Shown: positions 1 to 5,945 of the stretch, one piece after another
Numbering within the stretch: position 1 is the stretch's first letter
Layout of the letters: each line of letters opens with the position of its first letter
NCBI GenBank assembly: GCA_013696535.1
Contig: JACCYI010000038.1
Span: 1-8,541 of the forward strand
DNA: 8,541 nucleotides
Direction: 5' to 3'
Origin: Solirubrobacterales bacterium
Lineage (GTDB): Bacteria; Actinomycetota; Thermoleophilia; Solirubrobacterales; Solirubrobacteraceae
Made by a program: the position numbers and the translations under genes
Notes under the pieces: generated by a model
The model's input: the letters and a program-made list of their open reading frames with translations, nothing else
Told to the model about the DNA's origin: nothing
Databases searched by the model: none

Positions 1-225
1 GCGCTCGGCCGGGCCTACTTCCGCTCAGCGCAGTACGCGAAGGCGGCCGAGGAGTTCGAAGCGTTGGTCGAGCATGCACCGACCAACGACTACGCGCTCT
101 TCTGCCTCGGGCGCTCGTTGCAGGAGCTCGGGCGTCACCGGGAGGCGCGCAAGCCGCTCACCCTCGCGGCGTGCCTGCGCCCCGAGCGCCGCGACTACCG
201 GATCTATCGCGACCGGGCCCGCTAA
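1..225 (+). CDS. TPR-repeat protein, C-terminal fragment (5' end outside window)
   Basis: Reading frame 1 is open from the first base to TAA at 223-225 and encodes the last 74 residues of a protein. The fragment is made of helix pairs with the small/aromatic spacing of tetratricopeptide repeats: an AYFRSAQYAKAAEEFE-type helix pair, then YALFCLGRSLQELGRHREA, then a closing stretch with ACLRPERRDYRIYRDRA. TPRs bind other proteins; nothing in this piece shows an enzyme domain or says what the full protein does. Codon use is GC-rich like the rest of the window. It reads in the same direction as the operon, but an 82-base gap with hairpins separates it from rimP, so it is probably a separate unit or a weakly linked upstream gene. 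The frame is convincing; the function is unknown. Confidence 0.75.
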   Translation, partial: ALGRAYFRSAQYAKAAEEFEALVEHAPTNDYALFCLGRSLQELGRHREARKPLTLAACLRPERRDYRIYRDRAR

Positions 226-228
226 CAT
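223..228 (+). promoter_or_regulatory. Candidate -10 box of the rimP-nusA operon
   Basis: TAACAT fits the TANNNT form of actinobacterial -10 boxes and overlaps the TAA stop of the TPR gene. Transcription would start near 234-236, leaving a leader of about 73 bases that contains both hairpins before rimP. No good TTGACA-like -35 is seen 16-18 bases upstream, so this is only a candidate placed by position and a short match. Confidence 0.35.
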
Positions 229-242
229 TCTCTGACAGCTTT

Positions 243-258
243 CACGGCCCCGGCCGTG
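243..258 (+). promoter_or_regulatory. First hairpin of the rimP leader
   Basis: A 6-bp GC-rich stem (243-248 with 253-258) closes a 4-base loop. It lies 5 bases upstream of a second, longer hairpin in the gap between the TPR gene and rimP. Tandem structures before rimP are known in several bacteria, where the NusA operon is autoregulated through its leader; a similar role here is inference. No recognisable ligand-binding riboswitch fold is present. Confidence 0.4.
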
Positions 259-263
259 TCTTG

Positions 264-288
264 GAAGCGGGCTTTGGCCCGCTTCTTT
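264..288 (+). terminator. Terminator-like hairpin in front of rimP
   Basis: A perfect 9-bp stem (GAAGCGGGC at 264-272, GCCCGCTTC at 277-285) with a TTTG loop is followed by TTT and then CATGAG. The stem is strong but the T-run is short, so it is either a weak intrinsic terminator for the TPR gene or an attenuator inside the rimP-nusA leader. Its distance of 22 bases from the rimP start, and the known habit of NusA to act at such hairpins on its own operon, favour the attenuator reading. Confidence 0.6.
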
Positions 289-294
289 CATGAG

Positions 295-300
295 AGGAGG
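295..300 (+). promoter_or_regulatory. Shine-Dalgarno of rimP
   Basis: AGGAGG lies 7 bases before the ATG at 308. It settles the start: an in-frame ATG at 290 sits upstream of this site, and the six residues it would add (MRGGGQ) are encoded by the Shine-Dalgarno region itself. Confidence 0.85.
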
Positions 301-307
301 AGGGCAG

Positions 308-727
308 ATGAGCACGATCCAGCGCGATATCGAGGCTCGCCTCGCGGTCACCGAGCCGGAAGTGGAGGTCCTCCTCGCAGAGGTCGTCGGCGGCAAGATC
401 GTGCGTCTGTTCATCGACCATCCCGACGGCGTCTCGCTCGCCCTCTGCGAACGCGTCACGCACGAGCTCGTCGGGGTCCGGGAGCGCTATGCCCTCGAAG
501 TCTCCTCGCCCGGGACCGAGCGCCCCTTGAGCAAGCCGGAGCACTTTCGCCGGTACGTGGGCCGCAGGGCCCGGGTCAGAACCCGCGGGGCCCTGCCCGA
601 CGGCCGCCGGAACGTCTCGGGCGAGCTCCTCGGCGCCTCGGACGACGAGATCACCGTGGCCGCCGACACCGGCGTGGTGTCCATCCCCTACGCCGACATC
701 CACCGTTCCAATCTGCTGGGAGACTGA
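308..727 (+). CDS. rimP: Ribosome maturation factor RimP
   Basis: RimP is a cytoplasmic factor that binds the free 30S subunit and helps late 16S folding and S12/S5 assembly. The 139-residue product carries the family signature EVSSPGTERPL (64-74) followed by SKPEHFRRYVG (75-85), which ends the N-terminal alpha/beta domain. The Sm-like C-terminal beta barrel follows (about 88-139, with GELLGASDDEITV). It is a little shorter than the usual ~150 residues. The piece between the CERVTHEL helix (47-54) and YALEVSSPG lacks the LDVEDPI-type loop seen in most homologues. Start chosen at 308 because of the AGGAGG 7 bases upstream. nusA follows after 6 bases, the standard neighbour. Identity is secure. 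Confidence 0.95.
   Translation: MSTIQRDIEARLAVTEPEVEVLLAEVVGGKIVRLFIDHPDGVSLALCERVTHELVGVRERYALEVSSPGTERPLSKPEHFRRYVGRRARVRTRGALPDGRRNVSGELLGASDDEITVAADTGVVSIPYADIHRSNLLGD
564..596 (+). other. Strong hairpin inside the rimP coding region
   Basis: GCAGGGCCC (564-572) pairs perfectly with GGGCCCTGC (588-596). Inside it, GGGT (573-576) pairs with ACCC (581-584) around a CAGA tetraloop, with a 3-base bulge (585-587) on the 3' side: 13 base pairs in all. It covers RimP codons 86-97, at the start of the Sm-like domain. It may be chance in GC-rich DNA, or an RNA element affecting pausing or processing of the operon transcript. Confidence 0.4.
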
Positions 728-733
728 CCGCCT

Positions 734-2014
734 ATGTCGCAAGAGCTTGTCGATGCCGTCAAGGCGCTCGGCTCGGAGAAGGGGATCTCCGAGGAGAAGC
801 TGATGATCGCGCTCGAGGACGCGCTGCTCTCCGCCTACAAAAAGCAGCCCGGCTCGGCGAAGTACGCGAAGGTGGAGGTCGACCGCGAGACGGGCGACTT
901 CATCGTCTGGGAGCTCCAGGTGCCCGAGGAGCTCGAGGAGACCCTGATCTCCGAGGCGTGGCGCGCGATGGCCGCCGAGCAGGCCGAGATCGACCCGGAG
1001 ACCGGGGAGCGCCGCGAGCCCGAGGAGCCCGAGCTCGACCTCGAGAAGCTCGAGCAGTACAAGGACCAGATTCCCACCCGCGACGTCACGCCGGCCGACT
1101 TCGGCCGCATCGCGGCCCAGACCGCCAAGCAGGTGATCCTCCAGCGCATCCGCGAGGCGGAGCGCGACATGATGTTCGAGGAGTATCAGGACCGGGTGGG
1201 CGAGCTGATCACCGGCATCGTCCAGCAGTCCGATTCGCGGTACACGCTCGTGCAGCTGCGCGAGCGCGTCGAGGCGCTGCTGCCCAAGTCCGAGCAGGTC
1301 GACGGCGAGCGCTACGACCACTCGCAGCGCATCAAGGCCGTCATCAAGGAGGTCTCCTCCTCGACCCGTGGGCCGAGCATCATCGTCTCGCGCCGCGACC
1401 CCGAGCTGATCAAGAAGCTCTTCGAGCTCGAAGTGCCCGAGATCGCCGACGGGCTGGTGGAGATCACGAATGTCGCGCGCGAGCCGGGCTACCGGTCGAA
1501 GATCGCGGTCGTGTCCTATGCCGACGGGGTCGATCCGGTCGGCGCCTGCGTCGGTCCGCGCGGGTCCCGGGTGCGCATGGTCGTGTCCGAGCTGCGCGGC
1601 GAGAAGATCGACATAATCCCCTACAACGACGAACCCGCTCGGTTCGTGGCCAAGGCGCTCAGCCCCGCGCGGGTTCGCGAGGTGCTCGTCGACGATGACG
1701 GCAAGCGCGCGACCGTCGTGGTTCCCGACGACCAGCTCTCGCTCGCGATCGGCCGCGAGGGCCAGAACGCCCGCCTGGCCGCTCGGTTGACGGGCTGGCG
1801 GGTCGACATCCGCTCCGAAACCGAGTTCGCGAAGGAGGAAGCGGAATCCGGGTACGGCGAGGGAGGCGAGGAGGAGCTCGGCGGGCGCTGCGCGGCGATC
1901 ATGTCCAACGGACGACGGTGCCCGAACTCGGCCCTGCCGGATTCGCGTTACTGCGGCCTCGAGCCCCATCAGGCGCTGGCCAACCAGGACTCGGACGTCG
2001 TCGGCGCCGCGTGA
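734..2014 (+). CDS. nusA: Transcription termination/antitermination protein NusA
   Basis: NusA binds RNA polymerase and nascent RNA and modulates pausing, hairpin termination and antitermination. The 426-residue product shows the expected order. An RNAP-binding N-terminal domain covers about 1-145, with [22 protein letters not shown] (122-143, split here by description only) at its end. An S1 domain begins near [11 protein letters not shown] (151-161). KH1 follows with [10 protein letters not shown] (270-279) and KIDIIPY, then KH2 with [19 protein letters not shown] (337-355). The N-terminal domain has an acidic stretch around 64-110 rich in Glu. After KH2 the protein does not carry proteobacterial-type acidic repeats but ends in an acidic linker (362-382) and a Cys3-His tail (386-412). 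Start ATG at 734, 6 bases after rimP; its N terminus [19 protein letters not shown] aligns with known NusA starts. ylxR follows after 9 bases. Confidence 0.97.
   Translation: MSQELVDAVKALGSEKGISEEKLMIALEDALLSAYKKQPGSAKYAKVEVDRETGDFIVWELQVPEELEETLISEAWRAMAAEQAEIDPETGERREPEEPELDLEKLEQYKDQIPTRDVTPADFGRIAAQTAKQVILQRIREAERDMMFEEYQDRVGELITGIVQQSDSRYTLVQLRERVEALLPKSEQVDGERYDHSQRIKAVIKEVSSSTRGPSIIVSRRDPELIKKLFELEVPEIADGLVEITNVAREPGYRSKIAVVSYADGVDPVGACVGPRGSRVRMVVSELRGEKIDIIPYNDEPARFVAKALSPARVREVLVDDDGKRATVVVPDDQLSLAIGREGQNARLAARLTGWRVDIRSETEFAKEEAESGYGEGGEEELGGRCAAIMSNGRRCPNSALPDSRYCGLEPHQALANQDSDVVGAA
1889..1969 (+). other. Cys3-His tail motif of NusA (possible small zinc site)
   Basis: Codons 386-412 of nusA encode C-x9-C-x10-C-x4-H: Cys386 starts [11 protein letters not shown] (386-396), then [11 protein letters not shown] (397-407), then GLEPH (408-412). 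The spacing and flavour resemble short Cys/His stretches of the type 'C..(S/T).G.RC.N.A......YC..H' found at the ends of diverse bacterial proteins, which are thought to bind a metal. Metal binding here is inference; the four ligands and their position after KH2 are seen directly. Confidence 0.6.
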
Positions 2015-2023
2015 GGCCGAGGC

Positions 2024-2281
2024 GTGCGGACGTGCGCCGGCTGCGGCCGGCGTGCCCCCCGGGCGGACTTGCATCGCTTCGCTAGGGTGAACGGCGCGCT
2101 CGTGCCCGATCCCGCAGCGGTCCTACCGGGACGCGGAGCCTGGCTGCACGAGTCCCAGCAGTGCTTCGCCGCGGCGGTCAGTCGCCGGGGCTTTCAGCGG
2201 GCCTTCCGAGGCCCGGTTCACATCCCTCAGAACATCGTAGACTCAACCCACACATGGCCAAGAAGCGCGTCCACGAGCTAG
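2024..2281 (+). CDS. rnpM: YlxR/RnpM family RNA-binding protein (RNase P modulator)
   Basis: YlxR (RnpM) is a small nucleoid/RNA-binding protein reported to bind and inhibit RNase P RNA; its gene classically lies between nusA and infB, as here. The 85-residue product begins [19 protein letters not shown], matching the R-x-C-x2-C opening of the family (Cys4, Cys7). It has the PGRGAWLH motif (35-42), equivalent to the usual GRGAYLC, then Cys47 and [10 protein letters not shown] (53-62). The start is GTG at 2024, with GAGG at 2013-2016 seven bases upstream. Conserved sequence ends near residue 62. The remaining ~23 residues run through the infB promoter region and overlap the first 28 bases of infB in another frame, so they look like unconserved read-on to the next stop. 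Confidence 0.88.
   Translation: MRTCAGCGRRAPRADLHRFARVNGALVPDPAAVLPGRGAWLHESQQCFAAAVSRRGFQRAFRGPVHIPQNIVDSTHTWPRSASTS
2198..2215 (+). other. Hairpin at the end of the conserved ylxR region
   Basis: CGGGCCT (2198-2204) pairs with AGGCCCG (2209-2215) around a TCCG loop. No T-run follows, so it is not a standard terminator. It lies directly upstream of the candidate infB promoter and could slow transcripts or mark a processing point before infB. Confidence 0.35.
2217..2243 (+). promoter_or_regulatory. Candidate internal promoter for infB
   Basis: TTCACA (2217-2222) and TAGACT (2238-2243) resemble -35 and -10 boxes with a 15-base spacer. The -10-like box ends 11 bases before the infB ATG, so transcription would begin about 4 bases before the start codon. 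No Shine-Dalgarno is visible before infB, which agrees with a (near-)leaderless mRNA of the kind common in actinobacteria. The spacer is shorter than the ideal 17, so the -35 call is weaker than the -10. Confidence 0.45.
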
Positions 2282-4557
2282 CCAAGCTGTATGACCTTCC
2301 GTCGAAGGAGGTCCTCAAGCGCCTGACCGACGCCGGCATCGAGGTCAAGGCTGCCGCTTCGGCGGTCGACGAGACCATCGCCGAAGCCGCGATCACCGGC
2401 AAGGCGGTCAACGGCGCGGCGGCCAACGGCGCGGCTGCGAAGAAGAAGGAAGCCGAGAAGCCGGCCGAGCCGCAGAAGACGATCCGCCCCAGTCGGCTCA
2501 TGGCCCAGCAGGCGGAGAAGGAGCAGGCCGCGGCCAAGGGGGAGGCGCCCAGCGCCGACGGCACCCCGGCCGTCCCCAAGCGCCCCACGCGCTCGTCGAT
2601 ACAGGGTGAGCGCGCCCCTGGCGCCGGGAGCGGCATGCGCCGCGTCGTGATCGATTCGCAGGCAGCGCGCCGAGGCCCGGGCGGCCCAGGTGGAGGCCCC
2701 GGCGGCGGCCCGCCCCGCAGGCCTCCGCGTCGAGGTCGTCGCCGGCGCGGCACGTACGTCGAGCCGGTAGCCCAGGACAAGTCGACCCTCGAAGTCGGGA
2801 CATTCAAAATCAACTCCGGTTCGACCGTCAAGGACGTCGCGGAGTACCTCGGGGTGGCGGTTCCCGAGATCATCAAGAAGCTGATGCAGCTGGGCGAGAT
2901 GGCCACCCTCACGCAGACGCTCTCCGACGACGCCATCCAGGTGATCGCGGACCAATTCGACAAGCAGATCGAGATCGTCCACGCCGCCGACGACGTCGAC
3001 GCCGAACCCGAATTCGACGACGCCGAAGAGGATCTGGTCGACCGCCCGCCCGTCGTCACCATCATGGGCCACGTCGACCACGGCAAGACCTCGCTGCTGG
3101 ACGCCATCCGGCAGACCGAGGTTGCAGCGGGCGAAGCCGGCGGCATCACCCAGCACATCGGCGCCTACCAGGTCCATCACGCCGATAAGCTCATCACCTT
3201 CCTCGACACCCCGGGCCACGAGGCCTTCACCGCCATGCGCGCCCGTGGCGCCCAAGTCACCGACATCGTGGTGGTGGTGGTGGCGGCCGACGACGGGGTC
3301 AAGCCACAGACCCGCGAGGCGATCGACCACGCCAAGGCCGCGGACGTGCCCATCCTCGTCGCCGTCAACAAGATCGACAAGGAGGGCGCCCAGCCCGAGC
3401 GCGTCCGGACGGAGATGGTCGGACTCGGGTTGCAGCCAGAGGAGTGGGGCGGGGACACCATCTTCGTCGACGTCTCGGCCAAAGCCAAGACCAACCTGGA
3501 AGATCTGCTCGAGTCCATCGTGTTGCTCGCCGAAGTGGAGGAGCTCAAAGCCAACCCGGCGGCGGAGGCCTCGGGTGCGGTGGTCGAGGCAAAGCTCGAC
3601 CCCGGCCGCGGCGCAGTGGTCACCATCCTCGTCCAGCGCGGCACCCTGAAGGTCGGCGACGCCGTGGTGGCCGGCGCCCATTGGGGCCGGGTCCGCGCCA
3701 TGAACGACTACAAGGGCGAGAAGGTCAAGCGGGCGCGACCCGGTGAGCCCGTCGAGATCCTCGGCTTCGATTCCGTCCCCGAAGCCGGCGAGTACGTCCA
3801 TGTGGTTGCCAACGACCGGCGCGCCCGCCAGTTGGCCGGCGAGAAGGCGAACCGGCTCAAGACGGAATCGCTGGGCCGCCGGTCGGGTAAGAAGAACTCG
3901 CTGGAGAGCATCTTCGACCGCGCTCGCGGCGCTGCCCTGGTGCCGGACCTCAACCTCGTGCTCAAGGCCGACGTCTCCGGCTCGCTCGAGGCGTTCGAGG
4001 ACGAGATCGCCAAGCTGCCCCAGGACGAAGTGACGGTCAACGTCCTACACACCGGCGTCGGCGGCATCGCCGAGTCCGACATCATGCTCGCGGCCGCCTC
4101 GGACGCCGTGGTGCTCGGCTTCAACGTCCGTCCCGTTGGGGACGCGCGCCAGGTGGCCGATCGCGAAGGGGTCGAGATCCGCACGTACGCGGTCATCTAC
4201 CGTGCGATCGACGAGCTTCGCGACGCCATGGAGGGGCTGCTGGCACCCGAGGAGGTCGAGGAGACGGTCGGCTCGGTGGAGATCCGCACCACCTTCCGGG
4301 CCTCGAAGGTCGGTGTCATCGCCGGCTCGTACGTCACGGACGGCAAGATCACGCGCGGCGCCAGGTGCCGTCTGGTCCGCGACGGGACCGTCGTGTACAC
4401 GGGAGAAGTGGCGTCCCTGCGTCGCTTCAACGATGACGTGCGCGAGGTCAACACGGGCTTTGAATGTGGAATCGTGCTCAAGGACTTCATGGACGTCAAG
4501 GACGGCGACGTCATCGAGGTCTACGAGACGCGCCAGGTCGAGCGCACGCTCGCGTAG
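2254..4557 (+). CDS. infB: Translation initiation factor IF-2
   Basis: IF-2 is the GTPase that brings fMet-tRNA to the 30S subunit and promotes 50S joining. The 767-residue product starts with the IF2_N domain [20 protein letters not shown] (1-20), followed by an Ala/Lys/Glu-rich linker and a Gly/Pro/Arg-rich stretch (about 139-166). A second IF2_N domain covers about 180-246. The G domain has G1 GHVDHGKTS (272-280), G3 DTPGH (318-322), G4 NKID (372-375) and G5 SAK (408-410). The beta-barrel domain II and domain III follow ([11 protein letters not shown] from 570). The C-terminal fMet-tRNA-binding barrel lies at about 670-767, with GFECGI (735-740). An in-frame ATG at 2161 would add 31 non-conserved residues read from inside ylxR; ATG 2254 is chosen because it gives the conserved [10 protein letters not shown] terminus. 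No Shine-Dalgarno precedes it. Confidence 0.97.
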   Translation: MAKKRVHELAKLYDLPSKEVLKRLTDAGIEVKAAASAVDETIAEAAITGKAVNGAAANGAAAKKKEAEKPAEPQKTIRPSRLMAQQAEKEQAAAKGEAPSADGTPAVPKRPTRSSIQGERAPGAGSGMRRVVIDSQAARRGPGGPGGGPGGGPPRRPPRRGRRRRGTYVEPVAQDKSTLEVGTFKINSGSTVKDVAEYLGVAVPEIIKKLMQLGEMATLTQTLSDDAIQVIADQFDKQIEIVHAADDVDAEPEFDDAEEDLVDRPPVVTIMGHVDHGKTSLLDAIRQTEVAAGEAGGITQHIGAYQVHHADKLITFLDTPGHEAFTAMRARGAQVTDIVVVVVAADDGVKPQTREAIDHAKAADVPILVAVNKIDKEGAQPERVRTEMVGLGLQPEEWGGDTIFVDVSAKAKTNLEDLLESIVLLAEVEELKANPAAEASGAVVEAKLDPGRGAVVTILVQRGTLKVGDAVVAGAHWGRVRAMNDYKGEKVKRARPGEPVEILGFDSVPEAGEYVHVVANDRRARQLAGEKANRLKTESLGRRSGKKNSLESIFDRARGAALVPDLNLVLKADVSGSLEAFEDEIAKLPQDEVTVNVLHTGVGGIAESDIMLAAASDAVVLGFNVRPVGDARQVADREGVEIRTYAVIYRAIDELRDAMEGLLAPEEVEETVGSVEIRTTFRASKVGVIAGSYVTDGKITRGARCRLVRDGTVVYTGEVASLRRFNDDVREVNTGFECGIVLKDFMDVKDGDVIEVYETRQVERTLA
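2410..2439 (+). repeat. Two 15-base imperfect tandem repeats in infB
   Basis: AACGGCGCGGCGGCC (2410-2424) is followed by AACGGCGCGGCTGCG (2425-2439), encoding NGAAA twice (residues 53-62) in the low-complexity linker after the first IF2_N domain. Such linkers vary in length between strains by slippage; here there are only two copies. Confidence 0.6.
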
Positions 4558-4581
4558 CGCGTCGCGGACCGGATCCCTAGG

Positions 4582-4923
4582 ATGACCGTCGACCGGATGC
4601 GGCGGGTCGATGAGGCGGTACGCGAGGTGCTGTCCCACGCGATCACAGCCGACATCAAGGACCCGCGGGTCGGCTTTGTCACCGTGACCGCCGTGCAGAC
4701 ATCACCAGACCTGCGGACCGCCCGCGTTTTCATCTCCGTGCTCGGAGATCAGCCCGTGCGGGAGCGGTCGCTGGCGGGCCTGCGGTCCGCTCACGGCTTC
4801 CTGCAGCGACGCGTCGCCGGCGAGCTGCGCATCAAGCACACGCCGACGCTCGAATTCGTCTACGACGACTCGCTGGACCGGAGCCTTCGCATCAACGAGA
4901 TCCTCCAGGCGGAGGGCGAGTGA
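4582..4923 (+). CDS. rbfA: 30S ribosome-binding factor RbfA
   Basis: RbfA is a small cytoplasmic KH-type protein that binds the 5' helix region of 16S rRNA during late 30S maturation and cold adaptation. The 113-residue product matches the family along its length. The opening helix is MRRVDEAVREVLSHAI (6-21), then come KDPRVGFVTVTAVQTSPDL (26-44) and TARVFISVLGD. GLRSAHGFLQRRVAGEL and IKHTPTLEFVYDDSLDRS complete it. It follows infB by 24 bases. Start ATG 4582 gives MTVDRMRRV; ATG 4597 would give MRRV and is equally compatible with the family, and neither has a clear Shine-Dalgarno. The stop overlaps the GTG start of the DHH gene (GTGA), a sign of coupled translation. Confidence 0.93.
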   Translation: MTVDRMRRVDEAVREVLSHAITADIKDPRVGFVTVTAVQTSPDLRTARVFISVLGDQPVRERSLAGLRSAHGFLQRRVAGELRIKHTPTLEFVYDDSLDRSLRINEILQAEGE

Positions 4924-5945
4924 GCGTCCGGCCGACTTCCGGCACCGGCGACCCGTCCACCCGGGATCAGGTGCTGGCCTCGATCCGGGCCGGCCGCTCC
5001 TTCATCCTCACCACGCACGAGAATCCCGACGGCGATGCGCTCGGCTCGCTGGTGGGAATGCACCTCATGCTCCGTGAGCTGGGCAAGGACTCCTTGATGT
5101 TCATGTCCGCCGACGAGTTCCCGCTGCCGTACGAGTACCGGTTCATCGAGCTCGACGGCCTGGTCACCGAGCCGCCCGAGGACTTGGAGAGCCGCATCGT
5201 GGTCTTCCTCGACTGCGGGAACATCGACCGCAACCCCGCTGATGCCTTCAAGGGTCCGGGCGCCCGCAGCCTGAACCTCGATCACCACCACGACAACACC
5301 AACTTCGGAACGGTCAACCACGTGCGGCCGGACGCTTCATGCACGGCGGAGATCGTCTGGGATCTCATGGGTGCTCTGGAGCTGGCGCCGTCGCTCGAGA
5401 TGGCCGAGGCGCTCTACGTCGGCCTCGTCACCGACACGGGGCGGTTCATGTACGAGAGCACGGGGCCTCGCGCGCACGAGATGGCTGCGGAGCTGATCGC
5501 CGCCGGGGTCGACGTCCACACGATCTACCGCCGGCTCTTCGAGGGCGTGCCCGAGGCCAAGCTCGACCTCCTGGCCCGCGGACTCGCAAATCTGCGCCGC
5601 TACGAGGGCGGCCTGCTCAGTCTCACCCACCTGTCCAAGGCCGACTACGCCGCCGCGGGAGCTGAAGAGGGCTACTCGGAGGGCGTCGTGGACCACCTCA
5701 GGGCGTTGGAGGGCACCGCCGTCGCAGGTCTGGTGCGCGATCTGCTCTCCGAAGCGAAGGCCGGGTCTCGCAAGGTGTCGCTCCGCGCCACGGACGATCG
5801 CGTGGACGTCTCGGCGATCGCACGAGCACAGGGCGGCGGGGGCCATCGGCGCGCAGCGGGCTTCTCCACCGAGCTCGAGTGGGAGGAACTCGTGACCTTC
5901 CTGCGGGAAGCCGTCGCTGAGGCGCTCGCGCCCGTCCATGGCTGA
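4920..5945 (+). CDS. nrnA: DHH-family phosphoesterase, NrnA-like (nano-RNase / pAp phosphatase)
   Basis: This family degrades 2-5-nt RNA and dephosphorylates pAp using two metal ions. The 341-residue product is of typical length. It has motif I TTHENPDGDALGS (31-43; His33, Asp37 and Asp39), motif II FLDCGN (96-101; Asp98), motif III LDHHHDN (120-126) and motif IV GLVTDTGRF (168-176; Asp172). The C-terminal DHHA1 domain has GGGGHRRAAGF (306-316), the substrate-binding glycine motif. All metal ligands expected for the family can be seen. GTG start at 4920 overlaps the rbfA stop, with GGAGG at 4911-4915. The gene between rbfA and truB is a DHH phosphoesterase in many actinobacteria and firmicutes. 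A c-di-AMP/pGpG-degrading activity instead of, or with, nano-RNase is possible; sequence alone does not separate them. Confidence 0.93.
   Translation: MSVRPTSGTGDPSTRDQVLASIRAGRSFILTTHENPDGDALGSLVGMHLMLRELGKDSLMFMSADEFPLPYEYRFIELDGLVTEPPEDLESRIVVFLDCGNIDRNPADAFKGPGARSLNLDHHHDNTNFGTVNHVRPDASCTAEIVWDLMGALELAPSLEMAEALYVGLVTDTGRFMYESTGPRAHEMAAELIAAGVDVHTIYRRLFEGVPEAKLDLLARGLANLRRYEGGLLSLTHLSKADYAAAGAEEGYSEGVVDHLRALEGTAVAGLVRDLLSEAKAGSRKVSLRATDDRVDVSAIARAQGGGGHRRAAGFSTELEWEELVTFLREAVAEALAPVHG

Noticed and set aside
290..307. Upstream ATG of rimP
   Set aside because: It lies before the Shine-Dalgarno and would encode only the MRGGGQ read from it.
256..1698. 480-codon plus-strand frame over rimP and nusA
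   Set aside because: Arg/Ala-rich frame-shifted reading of both genes, whose true frames give clear RimP and NusA.
242..2074. 610-codon open frame on the minus strand opposite rimP-nusA
   Set aside because: It is the mirror of GC-rich codons of two certain genes; its protein is low-complexity Leu/Asp/Gly/Arg sequence with no family look and no Shine-Dalgarno.
2161..2253. Upstream ATG extending IF2 by 31 residues
   Set aside because: The added residues are ylxR sequence in another frame, while ATG 2254 gives the conserved [10 protein letters not shown] terminus.
3268..3285. Run of GTG triplets resembling a microsatellite
   Set aside because: It encodes the normal valine strand before AADDGV in the IF2 G domain.
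2278..3801. 507-codon minus-strand frame opposite infB
   Set aside because: Shadow of IF2 codons, including a His run that is the complement of the GTG repeats encoding the Val run of the G domain.
4567..4598. 8-base direct repeat GACCGGAT at 4567-4574 and 4591-4598 around the rbfA start
   Set aside because: Only two short copies, no mobile-element or operator context; likely chance.
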